DNA from: Saprospiraceae bacterium UBA2329
GTDB taxonomy: Bacteria > Bacteroidota > Bacteroidia > Chitinophagales > Saprospiraceae
Direction of reading: 5' to 3'
NCBI GenBank assembly: GCA_002344975.1
Contig: DDUV01000062.1
Span: 1-64,000 of the forward strand
DNA: 64,000 bases
Shown here: positions 7,551 through 15,225 of the stretch, piece after piece
Numbering within the stretch: the first letter of the stretch is position 1
How the letters are laid out: the number at the start of each line of letters is the position of its first letter
Notes under the pieces: generated by a model
What the model saw: the letters and a program-made list of their open reading frames with translations, nothing else
What the model was told of the DNA's origin: nothing
Databases searched by the model: none
Made by a program: the position numbers and the translations under genes

Positions 7551-9326
7551 ATGAACCGTCCCGCCCTCATCATCCTACTCTGCGCTACTGCTTTTTTGTC
7601 TGAAGCCGCCGCGCAGCAATACATCCGCGTCAACCAATTGGGTTATCAGCCTGCCAAAACCAAAAATGCCGTATGGTGCTCTATTACGGCCGTTGAAGCG
7701 CCCGCCGCCTTTTCCATCCTCGACGCAAATACCCGCAAGGTCGTCTGGAAGGGCAAAGCAGGCAAGGGTTTCGGGGCTTACGGGCCGTTTTCCCAAACCT
7801 GCCGCCTGGACTTCTCCGGCTTCCGCCAAACCGGCCGGTTCTTCCTCCGCGCCGGCGAGGCAGAATCACCCGTTTTTCGCATCGCTCCCGACGCGTACGC
7901 ACAAGCTCCCGACTTCGCCCTGCGGTACATGCGCCAACAGCGCTGCGGCTACAATCCCTTCCTCCGCGATTCCTGCCATACTCACGACGGCTACACCATG
8001 TACGGCCCCATGCCTGACAGCACGCACATTGACGTGACCGGCGGCTGGCACGATGCCTCCGATTACCTCCAATATTCTACCACCTCGGCCAATGCAACGT
8101 ACCACCTGCTGGCCGCCTGGCGCGATTTCCCGCAGCTTTTCTCCGATGCACATCAGGCGCAGGGCACGCCCGGCTCAAACGGCATTGCCGACGTGCTCGA
8201 CGAGGCGCGCTGGGGCTTGGACTGGCTGCTGAAAATGCACCCCCGCCCGGATTGGATGTTCAATCAGATTGCCGACGACCGCGACCATGTCAACATGCGC
8301 ATTCCCAAAGAAGACCCCTTCTACGGCAAGGGTTTCGAGCGGCCTGTCTATTTCTGCACCGGCGAGCAGCAGGGTCTCGGCAAGCACAAAAACCGCGCTA
8401 CCGGTACCGCCTCTACCGCCGGGAAATTCAGTTCGGCTTTTGCCCTGGGCGCCAATATGTGGAAACAATACGACCCCGATTTCGCCGGCCGGTTGCGCCA
8501 ACACGCCCAATCTGCCTTTGACTTCGGGCTGGCCAAACCCGGCGTTTGCCAGACGGCCCCCAATCGCGCGCCTTATTTTTATGAAGAAGACAACTGGAAA
8601 GACGACATGCAGTTGGCTGCCGTAGCCCTGCATCAGTCGGGCATTGCCGCCGACCGCGACCTGTTGCAATACGCCCGGCAATTGGCTGCAGATGAGCCGG
8701 TTACGCCCTGGCTTGGCGCCGATACAGCCCTGCATTATCAATGGTATCCGTTCATCAATATCGGGCATTATGAATTGGCCAAAACCCTGCGCGGCCAACA
8801 GCGGCGCGCCGTAATTGAATACTATCGGCAGGGCATAGACCGGGTGTGGCAAAAGGCGCAGGCCAACGCGTTTTATCGCGGCGTGCCTTTTATCTGGTGC
8901 TCCAACAACCTCACCACTTCCTTTGCCATACAATGCTATTGGTACCGCCAACTCTCCGGCGACCGCCGCTACGAAGCCCTCGAACAGGCTTGTTTCGACT
9001 GGCTGTTCGGCGTCAATATCTGGGGCAGCAGCTTCGTGTATGGCCTTCCGGCAGACGGCGACACCCCCGTTGATCCCCACTCTGCTTTCACGCATCTCAA
9101 AAAATATCCCATTGACGGCGGTTTGGTGGACGGGCCGGTTTACGGCAGCATCTACGGGCGGCTCATCGGCATCCAACTGTACGAACCCGACGAATATGCT
9201 GCGTTTCAAAGCCGCTTGGCCGTATATCACGACGACTACGGTGATTACAGCACCAATGAGCCGACGATGGACGGCACCGCCTCGCTCATTTATTTGCTGG
9301 CGGCACAGGCTGCTCGCGCCAAGTAA
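7551..9326 (+). CDS. Secreted glycoside hydrolase family 9 glucanase
   Basis: 591 residues. A signal peptide (residues 1-21, ending SEAAAQ) is followed by an N-terminal Ig-like CelD_N domain (QYIRVNQLGYQP to about residue 107) and a GH9 catalytic (alpha/alpha)6 barrel. GGWHDASDY near residue 165 corresponds to the family's DAGD catalytic aspartates, and STNEPTMDGTAS near residue 570 contains the proton-donor glutamate. The family cleaves beta-1,4 glucans such as cellulose or related oligosaccharides. No T9SS sorting domain is present, so the enzyme is probably periplasmic or released by another route. A sodium/solute symporter gene follows, which may import a product, but this is inference. 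Confidence 0.92.
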   Translation: MNRPALIILLCATAFLSEAAAQQYIRVNQLGYQPAKTKNAVWCSITAVEAPAAFSILDANTRKVVWKGKAGKGFGAYGPFSQTCRLDFSGFRQTGRFFLRAGEAESPVFRIAPDAYAQAPDFALRYMRQQRCGYNPFLRDSCHTHDGYTMYGPMPDSTHIDVTGGWHDASDYLQYSTTSANATYHLLAAWRDFPQLFSDAHQAQGTPGSNGIADVLDEARWGLDWLLKMHPRPDWMFNQIADDRDHVNMRIPKEDPFYGKGFERPVYFCTGEQQGLGKHKNRATGTASTAGKFSSAFALGANMWKQYDPDFAGRLRQHAQSAFDFGLAKPGVCQTAPNRAPYFYEEDNWKDDMQLAAVALHQSGIAADRDLLQYARQLAADEPVTPWLGADTALHYQWYPFINIGHYELAKTLRGQQRRAVIEYYRQGIDRVWQKAQANAFYRGVPFIWCSNNLTTSFAIQCYWYRQLSGDRRYEALEQACFDWLFGVNIWGSSFVYGLPADGDTPVDPHSAFTHLKKYPIDGGLVDGPVYGSIYGRLIGIQLYEPDEYAAFQSRLAVYHDDYGDYSTNEPTMDGTASLIYLLAAQAARAK

Positions 9327-9335
9327 GCCCCCCTC

Positions 9336-9366
9336 TTGCGCGGTATTAAAAAACAGATTACTTTTG
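9336..9366 (+). promoter_or_regulatory. Promoter of an RNA-only transcript or leader
   Basis: TTG (9336-9338), a 20-base spacer and TACTTTTG (9359-9366) form a near-consensus Bacteroidota promoter inside a gene-free stretch. The next coding start is about 270 bases away, beyond a terminator-like hairpin. Confidence 0.7.
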
Positions 9367-9371
9367 CAACA

Positions 9372-9602
9372 TCTTTTTTTTTCAGGTAAAAACAGCCACA
9401 GCGCCATATCCTCCCAATACCGACAACAAGCTGTTAAAACTTGTTTAAGTTGTTGATTACCAAAGCCGATTAAAACATTGATCAGATTGTCGCCCCCTCG
9501 GCAACGCAGTCAAAACGCGTTCGTGGGGCGCATAAACTCTTTTTGAAGTTGGTTTTTGCAGCAGCCTTTTTTGGGATTCTACCGGAGAGGCTGCTTTTTT
9601 AT
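9372..9602 (+). ncRNA. Candidate structured small RNA or leader RNA (about 230 nt)
   Basis: The whole intergenic stretch 9327-9638 has no credible reading frame. It is bounded by a promoter (9336-9366) and a terminator hairpin (9560-9602). Inside lie two further hairpins: AACAAG (9425-9430) with CTTGTT (9440-9445), and a two-part stem, CGCCCC (9491-9496) with GGGGCG (9525-9530) and AACGC (9503-9507) with GCGTT (9517-9521). Size and architecture suit a stand-alone sRNA (6S-like RNAs are in this range) or an attenuating leader of the symporter gene. I cannot assign it to a known RNA family. Confidence 0.5.
9560..9602 (+). terminator. Rho-independent terminator before the symporter gene
   Basis: The 8-bp stem AGCAGCCT (9560-9567) / AGGCTGCT (9588-9595) has a 20-nt loop and is followed by a run of T ending at 9602. 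It lies upstream of the symporter start at 9639, so it would end the preceding transcript or act as an attenuator. Confidence 0.7.
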
Positions 9603-9638
9603 TTCACAGGATTCCGTTTTTTTGCACAAAAAAAGAGG

Positions 9639-11024
9639 ATGCTCTTAGTCTCCATCGGACTGTACCTGCTGCTCACCATTGCCATAGGCTGGTGGGCTTC
9701 GCGGCGCGTAAAAAATACCAGCGATTTTGTGATGGCGGGCCGCAGTCTCCCTTTGGTGGTGGCCGGCGCGGCGCTGTTTGCTACCTGGTTCGGCTCCGAA
9801 ACCATCATGGGCGCGCCCTCCCGTTTTGTGGACGAGGGTATGCTGGGCATTGTGGAAGACCCCTTCGGCGCGGCCTTGTGCCTCATTTTGGTCGGCGCAT
9901 TTTTTGCCCGCAAGTTTTACGAAATGAACATCCTGACCTTCGTGGACTTCTTCCGCATCCGGTACAGCCGCACTGCCGAATTGGTATCGGCCATTCTTAT
10001 TGTGCCCTCTTATTTCGGTTGGATTGCCGCGCAATTGGTGGCGATGGCGGTGGTACTCACGGCACTCACAGGCATCCCGTTTCACTGGGGCATCATCGGC
10101 TGCACGGCGGTGGTGGTTTTTTATACCTATATCGGGGGCATGTGGGCGGTGTCCATCACCGATTTTATTCAAACCATCATCATCATCATCGGTCTGGTGA
10201 TACTGGCGGTTTACATAGGACATGCGGCGGGCGGCTTTTCCAAAGTGATTGCTTCCACGCCGGAGGGCTTTTTCCGATTTCTGCCGGAAGGCAATTTCAA
10301 CAGCATTGCCCATTATTTTGCGGCCTGGATCACCATCGGTTTGGGGTCTATTCCGCAGCAGGATGTGTTTCAGCGGGTCATGTCGGCCAAAGATGCCAAA
10401 ACCTCCGTCCGGGCCTCTTACATCGGCGGTTTCATGTACCTCACCATTGGTTTTATACCTTTGTTCATAGCGTTGGCGGGCCGTACTTTGTACAGCGACA
10501 TGGCAGAGGGCGACCCTCAGATGATGGTGCCCATGATGGTATTGCGCCATGCGCCTATGGCCTTGCAGGTGTTGTTTTTCGGGGCTTTGTTATCAGCCAT
10601 TTTGAGTACCACTTCCGGCGCGATGCTGGCTCCTGCCACGATCATCGGGGAGAACCTAGTGCGGCCGTATTTCAAAAACGTGAGCGACCAAAGACTGCTG
10701 ACCATCATGCGGATGTCCGTGGTGTTTGTGGCGGTGCTTTCGGCGGTGATGGCGAGTTGGTCGGCTGATATTTTTGAGTTGGTGGGGCAGTCGTCGGCGT
10801 TCAGCTTAGTGTCGCTGTTTTTTCCGATGACCCTGGGCATGTACTGGAAACGCTCCTCTACGGTGGGCGCGCTGGCCTCCATGATTGCGGGCCTGGCGGT
10901 GTGGCTGTTTTTTGAGATACGGGGCAGCGAGTTGCCGAGTTTGTTGCATGGGGCTTTGGTAGGATTGGTGGTGATGGTGGCGGGGAGTTTGATCTGGCCG
11001 GATAAGGGGCATCGCGTAGGGTAA
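9639..11024 (+). CDS. Sodium:solute symporter family transporter
   Basis: The 461-residue inner-membrane protein has about 12 to 13 hydrophobic helices and belongs to the SSS/SLC5 family, which couples sodium entry to uptake of sugars, organic acids or similar solutes. Characteristic stretches are VMAGRSLPLVVAGAALFATWFGSET near the N-terminus, the QQDVFQRVMSAKD loop, and ALLSAILSTTSGAMLAPATI in the middle. The start at 9639 is preferred because codons further upstream overlap a terminator hairpin. Its position behind a GH9 glucanase suggests, but does not prove, uptake of a carbohydrate product. Confidence 0.88.
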   Translation: MLLVSIGLYLLLTIAIGWWASRRVKNTSDFVMAGRSLPLVVAGAALFATWFGSETIMGAPSRFVDEGMLGIVEDPFGAALCLILVGAFFARKFYEMNILTFVDFFRIRYSRTAELVSAILIVPSYFGWIAAQLVAMAVVLTALTGIPFHWGIIGCTAVVVFYTYIGGMWAVSITDFIQTIIIIIGLVILAVYIGHAAGGFSKVIASTPEGFFRFLPEGNFNSIAHYFAAWITIGLGSIPQQDVFQRVMSAKDAKTSVRASYIGGFMYLTIGFIPLFIALAGRTLYSDMAEGDPQMMVPMMVLRHAPMALQVLFFGALLSAILSTTSGAMLAPATIIGENLVRPYFKNVSDQRLLTIMRMSVVFVAVLSAVMASWSADIFELVGQSSAFSLVSLFFPMTLGMYWKRSSTVGALASMIAGLAVWLFFEIRGSELPSLLHGALVGLVVMVAGSLIWPDKGHRVG

Positions 11025-11062
11025 GCTGCTTCCCGCGCCTTGCGCGGCTTCGGCAGTTTATC
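11025..11062 (+). repeat. Interspersed repeat at the symporter 3' end
   Basis: Immediately after the stop codon lies a hairpin-forming element with the core CCGCGC-CTT-GCGCGG followed by GCAGTTTATCT. A related copy occurs in inverted orientation at 32430-32485, also directly after a stop codon. Confidence 0.6.
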
Positions 11063-11094
11063 TGTTGGTACGTTCACTTTAAAACCTATTGATA

Positions 11095-11730
11095 ATGAAA
11101 AGATTGTTGCCGTTTTTAGCGCTGGGCATACTTGTGATCGGCGCCGGTTCCTGCGGTCAGGACAGGGGAGTTGCGTCTTCCACATCCTCTTACGATTATA
11201 CCATCGTGCCCGGCGAGCGAGTGGGTCTGATTACTCTGGAAAAATGCAGTCGGGAGGAGGTGCTGGCCGCTTACGGCGACAGCGCCCGGGTGGAGGAAAT
11301 TTACTTGGTAGAAGGCATGACCGGCGAGGGCGTAGTGATTTTTCCCGATAACCCGCGCAACAGAATGGAGGTGTATTGGGATTCGGAAATTGACCCGGTG
11401 CGCCCTGTTCTCATTCGCATCAGCGGTGAAGGAACCGACTGGAAAACCACGCAGGGCATCACGGTGGGCACACCCATTGCGGAGGTAGAAAAAGCCAACG
11501 GCAAGCCCTTCCTGCTCTCCGGGTTCAACTGGGATTACGGAGGCCGGACGACCAACTGGAATCAAGGAAAACTAAACAACAATCTCGGTCTTCAATTTGG
11601 CTATAATGCTGAAGGAGAGACGCCTGAAGGTATTTCCGGAGATGTGGAATTGAGCAGCGATATGCCTGCTTTGACACCGGCAGGCGTGGTGGTAACAGGG
11701 CTGGAACTGAGTTTTCCCCGTTCCGAATAA
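11095..11730 (+). CDS. Conserved Bacteroidota lipoprotein of unknown function
   Basis: 211 residues with a lipoprotein signal peptide (hydrophobic 1-19, lipobox GAGSC). The mature part contains VGLITLEKCSREEVLAAYGD, FPDNPRNRMEVYWD, TTQGITVGTPIAEVEKANGKPF and GFNWDYGG, a pattern I associate with a widespread unnamed lipoprotein family of this phylum. It probably resides in the outer membrane or periplasm. An upstream in-frame TTG is less likely than ATG 11095. It stands alone between the symporter and rimO; no partner or function is evident. Confidence 0.75.
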   Translation: MKRLLPFLALGILVIGAGSCGQDRGVASSTSSYDYTIVPGERVGLITLEKCSREEVLAAYGDSARVEEIYLVEGMTGEGVVIFPDNPRNRMEVYWDSEIDPVRPVLIRISGEGTDWKTTQGITVGTPIAEVEKANGKPFLLSGFNWDYGGRTTNWNQGKLNNNLGLQFGYNAEGETPEGISGDVELSSDMPALTPAGVVVTGLELSFPRSE

Positions 11731-11805
11731 TCTCCGATGCCGTACTTTTCTGACGCTGATTTTGTAGGATTTAAATGATTTCCGCTGCTCGTAGAGCGGC
11801 ATAGC

Positions 11806-11835
11806 TATCATAAAAACCTGCGTCTTTCAGCGTCG
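11806..11835 (-). repeat. Interspersed repeat (copy 1)
   Basis: Read on the minus strand this segment begins CGACGCTGAAAGACG and continues CAGGTTTTTATGA. A close copy lies at 32303-32330 on the plus strand. Both are intergenic. Confidence 0.6.
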
Positions 11836-11898
11836 GAAACCCGCGCTTTGTTTTTGGCGCTGATCTTACATCGTTTTATGATTGCCGCCGTTTTTCAC

Positions 11899-11906
11899 TA
11901 CCTTTG
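11899..11906 (+). promoter_or_regulatory. -7 box of rimO
   Basis: TACCTTTG matches the Bacteroidota -7 element 26 bases before the start codon. I do not see a convincing -33 TTG at the right distance. Confidence 0.55.
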
Positions 11907-11931
11907 CCGCCCATTTTAGCACAGGATTACA

Positions 11932-13242
11932 ATGAAAACAAAAACGCTCAGGCAGGACAAAGTCAACGTCATCACGCTGGGATGCTCTAAAAACTTGGTG
12001 GATTCTGAAAATCTCATCACGCAGTTGCAGGCCAACGACTACGAGGTGGTACACGACAGCAACGACGAAGATGCCAATGTCATCATCATCAATACCTGTG
12101 GGTTTATTGACTTGGCCAAGCAGGAATCCATTGACACCATCCTGCAATATGCCGCGGCCAAAACTGCCGGCGATATTGACAAACTCTATGTAACCGGCTG
12201 CCTGTCACAGCGTTACAAAGACGACCTGGAACAGGAGATCCCCGAAGTGGACGCCTATTTCGGTACATTAGAACTGCCCGGACTGCTGTCGCGCCTCAAC
12301 GCCGATTACCGCCACGACCTCCTCGGCGAGCGCTTCATCACCACCCCGATACACTATGCCTTCCTCAAAATTGCGGAGGGTTGCAATCGCACCTGCTCCT
12401 TTTGCGCCATCCCGCTGATGCGCGGCGGCCATGTGTCGAGGCCGGTGGAAGAGTTGGTGCAGGAAGCTCGCAATCTGGCCCGGCGCGGAGTGAAAGAACT
12501 CATGCTCATTGCACAGGAGCTGACTTATTACGGTTTGGATTTGTATAAAAAACGGGATTTGCCCCGCCTCCTGCACGCGCTGGCCGATGTGGAGGGCATT
12601 GAGTGGATACGACTGCACTATGCCTATCCGAGCAAATTTCCCACCGAAATATTGGATGTGATGGCCGAGCGGCCTCAGATTTGCAACTACTTGGACATGC
12701 CGCTCCAACATGCCGACAACGCCGTGCTGCACCGCATGAGGCGCCAGATAACCCGCGAGGAAACGCTGGAACTGATACAAACGGCCCGGCTGAAAGTACC
12801 CGATCTGGCCCTGCGCACGACCATGCTGGTGGGATTCCCCGGCGAAACGGACGCGGAGTTTCAACAGCTTTGCGATTTCGTGCGCGAGGTGCGTTTCGAG
12901 CGTTTGGGAGTGTTCCAGTACTCGCACGAGGAGCAAACCGGCGCCTACGAACTGACCGACGACGTGCCGGCAGAACTCAAAGCCGAACGCGCCGCCGAAC
13001 TGATGGCCATTCAGGAGCAGATTTCCTGGGAGAAGAATCAGGAGAAAATCGGGCAGACGTACAAAGTGCTGTTTGATCGCAAAGAGGGCAATTATTTTGT
13101 GGGCCGCACGGAATATGACTCGCCGGAAGTGGACAACGAGGTGTTAGTGGAGGCCGGGAGCAACTACGTCCGCGTGGGTGATTTTGCACAAGTGGAAATT
13201 ACCGATGCCGAGGAGTTTGATTTGTACGGAAAAGTCATTTAG
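11932..13242 (+). CDS. rimO: Ribosomal protein S12 methylthiotransferase RimO
   Basis: A 436-residue radical-SAM enzyme that adds a methylthio group to an aspartate of ribosomal protein S12. The N-terminal UPF0004 domain has its three iron-sulfur cysteines (TLGCSKN, NTCGF, VTGCLSQ), the radical-SAM core has CNRTCSFCAIP, and a C-terminal TRAM domain ends the protein. The order and the LGCSKNLVDSE motif separate it from MiaB. A -7 box lies just upstream. The 3' flank is a dense field of short tandem repeats. Confidence 0.95.
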   Translation: MKTKTLRQDKVNVITLGCSKNLVDSENLITQLQANDYEVVHDSNDEDANVIIINTCGFIDLAKQESIDTILQYAAAKTAGDIDKLYVTGCLSQRYKDDLEQEIPEVDAYFGTLELPGLLSRLNADYRHDLLGERFITTPIHYAFLKIAEGCNRTCSFCAIPLMRGGHVSRPVEELVQEARNLARRGVKELMLIAQELTYYGLDLYKKRDLPRLLHALADVEGIEWIRLHYAYPSKFPTEILDVMAERPQICNYLDMPLQHADNAVLHRMRRQITREETLELIQTARLKVPDLALRTTMLVGFPGETDAEFQQLCDFVREVRFERLGVFQYSHEEQTGAYELTDDVPAELKAERAAELMAIQEQISWEKNQEKIGQTYKVLFDRKEGNYFVGRTEYDSPEVDNEVLVEAGSNYVRVGDFAQVEITDAEEFDLYGKVI

Positions 13243-13250
13243 GAACCGGT

Positions 13251-13345
13251 AGGCGGTGGGCGGTAGGCGGTAGGCGGTGCTAAGCGCGAGGTGTCCCGGT
13301 GGGCGGTTAGCGGTCGGCAGTGCTAAACGCGAGGTGTCCCGGTGG
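13251..13345. repeat. Tandem repeat field after rimO
   Basis: Starting 8 bases after the rimO stop are four 7-base units of the form (A/G)GGCGGT (13251-13278). A 25-base unit beginning TGCTAAGCGCGAGG (13278-13302) recurs at 13321-13345 with one difference, giving a 43-base period. Between the two copies are three more 7-base units (13301-13321). Confidence 0.8.
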
Positions 13346-13381
13346 CCGCGCCGTGGCGCGGGGTGGGCGGTACTCAGCGCG

Positions 13382-13459
13382 GCTTGCAGCTTGTAGCCAG
13401 TAGCTTGTAGCCAGCAACCGTTCCAACCCGGAACCTTGAACCCGAAACTCGAAATCCAA
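13382..13459. repeat. Two 7-bp-phased arrays before the cysteine desulfurase
   Basis: The first array (13382-13416) has five 7-base units: GCTTGCA, GCTTGTA, GCCAGTA, GCTTGTA, GCCAGCA. The second (13425-13459) has AACCCGG, AACCTTG, AACCCGA, AACTCGA, AATCCAA. It ends 12 bases before the desulfurase start codon. Confidence 0.8.
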
Positions 13460-13471
13460 AAAATCCTCCTC

Positions 13472-14602
13472 ATGCAACGTATATTTTTCGACAACGCAAG
13501 TACCACGCCGCTCGACGAACACGTCATTGAAGCCATGACCGCCGCCATGCGGAACCTGTACGGCAACCCCTCCTCCATCCACGCCGAGGGCAGGCAGGCG
13601 CGCGCCGCCATTGAGCAGGCCCGAAAAACCGTGGCCCATCGCTTGGGTGCTTCCATCGGAGAGATTTTTTTCACTTCCGGCGGAACGGAATCGAGCAATA
13701 TGGTGCTGAAAAATGCCGTGCGCGATCTCGGTGTACGGCGCATCATCTCGTCCCGCATAGAGCACCACTGCGTTTTGCACTCAGTGGAAGCGCTGGAGCG
13801 GCAGGGCCTGATTCGCGCCGAGTGGGTGCAATTGGATGCCAAAGGCCGCGTGGACATGCAACACTTAGAAACCTTGCTGCAAAGCGGAGCGGAAAAAACC
13901 CTCGTGTCGCTCATGCACTCCAATAACGAAATCGGTGCCATGATAGACCTGCCCACTGTGGGCGCCCTCTGCCGCGAACACGGCGCGCTTTTCCACTCCG
14001 ATACCGTGCAAACCATTGGTTATTTCGATTTCAGGCTGGCCGATTGGCCGGTGGATTTCATTACCGGTTCGGCGCATAAATTTTACGGCCCCAAAGGCAC
14101 AGGCTTTGTTTACATCAACGGCGACTGCATGTTGAAACCCTTTGTGGACGGCGGCGGGCAGGAACGGAATATGCGCGGCGGCACCGAAAACACAGCCGGC
14201 ATCATTGGATTGGCAACGGCGCTGGAATTGGCCTACGACCACCTGCAGGAGCGCCGGGCGCACATAACCGGTCTGCGCGATTACCTCCGCGCCTGCATTG
14301 AACAGGCATTTCCGGCAGCCCGCATTTACGGCGACCCCGACGGCGGGCATTACAAATTGCTGAACGTGGGTTTCCCGCCTACGCCGCGCACCGACCTGCT
14401 GCTGCTCAATTTGGACATTGCCGGCGTGAGTGTATCGGGCGGCAGCGCTTGTAGCAGCGGGGCCGATGCAGGTTCGCATGTGGTGGAGGCATTGGGCGGC
14501 GAACCAGGATGGAAGGCGGTGCGTTTTTCATTTTCACACCACAATACCCGCGAAGAAGTGGACGTGGTGATGGAGAAGCTGAAGGAGTGTTTGCCGCTTT
14601 AG
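13472..14602 (+). CDS. Cysteine desulfurase (IscS/NifS family)
   Basis: The 376-residue pyridoxal-phosphate enzyme removes sulfur from cysteine for iron-sulfur clusters or tRNA thiolation. It shows the N-terminal FDNASTTP, FTSGGTESSN, the Schiff-base lysine in SAHKFYGPKG, and the persulfide-forming cysteine in GGSACSSG. I start it at ATG 13472, one residue group before FFDNAS; the 12 upstream in-frame codons fall inside a 7-bp repeat array and are unlikely to be translated. No isc or suf genes adjoin it, so whether it serves cluster assembly or thiolation is open. Confidence 0.93.
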   Translation: MQRIFFDNASTTPLDEHVIEAMTAAMRNLYGNPSSIHAEGRQARAAIEQARKTVAHRLGASIGEIFFTSGGTESSNMVLKNAVRDLGVRRIISSRIEHHCVLHSVEALERQGLIRAEWVQLDAKGRVDMQHLETLLQSGAEKTLVSLMHSNNEIGAMIDLPTVGALCREHGALFHSDTVQTIGYFDFRLADWPVDFITGSAHKFYGPKGTGFVYINGDCMLKPFVDGGGQERNMRGGTENTAGIIGLATALELAYDHLQERRAHITGLRDYLRACIEQAFPAARIYGDPDGGHYKLLNVGFPPTPRTDLLLLNLDIAGVSVSGGSACSSGADAGSHVVEALGGEPGWKAVRFSFSHHNTREEVDVVMEKLKECLPL

Positions 14603-14617
14603 TAAGTCTTCGCCTTT

Positions 14618-14640
14618 TTGCAGTTTGCTACGGACTGCAA
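14618..14640 (+). terminator. Hairpin after the cysteine desulfurase gene
   Basis: TTGCAGT (14618-14624) pairs with ACTGCAA (14634-14640) 16 bases after the stop codon. No T-run follows, so it may be a terminator of the T-poor kind or merely an RNA 3' hairpin. Confidence 0.35.
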
Positions 14641-14746
14641 CTTATACCTTGCGCCGCCAAGTTTTGTGCATAGCCTTCGGCATAAGTTATTGATTAGCAG
14701 CGCCCGGTATCTCACCTGACCGTGCGAGGCATAATTACATGAATCT

Positions 14747-15223
14747 ATGAATCACCAAGACATCCAATTCCTCCGCGAAGCCATTCGGTTGGCGCACGAA
14801 GGCCCTGCGCAACAGGCCGGCGGACCATTCGGCGCGGTAGTCGTCAAAAACGGCGAAATTGTAGGCAGCAGCTTCAACCGCGTGCCCTCTACCAACGATC
14901 CCACTGCCCATGCAGAAGTGATGGCCATCCGCGACGCCTGCGCGCGGCTCGGCACTTTTCAATTGGACGGCTGCATCCTGTATGCCTCCTGCGAGCCTTG
15001 CCCCATGTGCCTCGGCGCCATTTATTGGGCGCGCCCCGACCGCGTGGTGTATGCCGCCACACAGTCCGACGCAGCAGCCATCGGCTTCGACGATCAGTTT
15101 ATTTACGAACAAATTGAGTTGCCGCCTGCACAGCGCTCCATCCCCATGACGCAATTGCTGCGAGACGAGGCACTGGGCGCGTTTGTAGCCTGGACCCATA
15201 TTGAAAATAAAACCGAATATTGA
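14747..15223 (+). CDS. Nucleoside deaminase (guanine/cytidine deaminase family)
   Basis: The 158-residue zinc enzyme carries HAEVMAI (zinc histidine and proton-shuttle glutamate) and CEPCPMCLGAIYWA (zinc cysteines). Length, the N-terminal AIRLAHEG and the conserved GPFGAVVVKNGEIV are close to guanine deaminases of the GuaD type, with tRNA adenosine deaminase as the alternative. It is cytoplasmic. Its stop codon lies two bases ahead of the probable GTG start of the glycosyltransferase gene, so the two are likely transcribed together. Confidence 0.88.
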   Translation: MNHQDIQFLREAIRLAHEGPAQQAGGPFGAVVVKNGEIVGSSFNRVPSTNDPTAHAEVMAIRDACARLGTFQLDGCILYASCEPCPMCLGAIYWARPDRVVYAATQSDAAAIGFDDQFIYEQIELPPAQRSIPMTQLLRDEALGAFVAWTHIENKTEY

Positions 15224-15225
15224 TC

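Noticed and set aside
9372..9602. Naming the intergenic RNA as 6S RNA
   Set aside because: Length and bounding signals fit, but I cannot show the long bubble-containing hairpin that defines 6S RNA, so only a candidate RNA is reported.
13251..13459. Repeat field as a CRISPR array
   Set aside because: Units are 7 and 25-43 bases without constant spacers of 30-40 bases, there are only two copies of the longer unit, and no cas genes are nearby.
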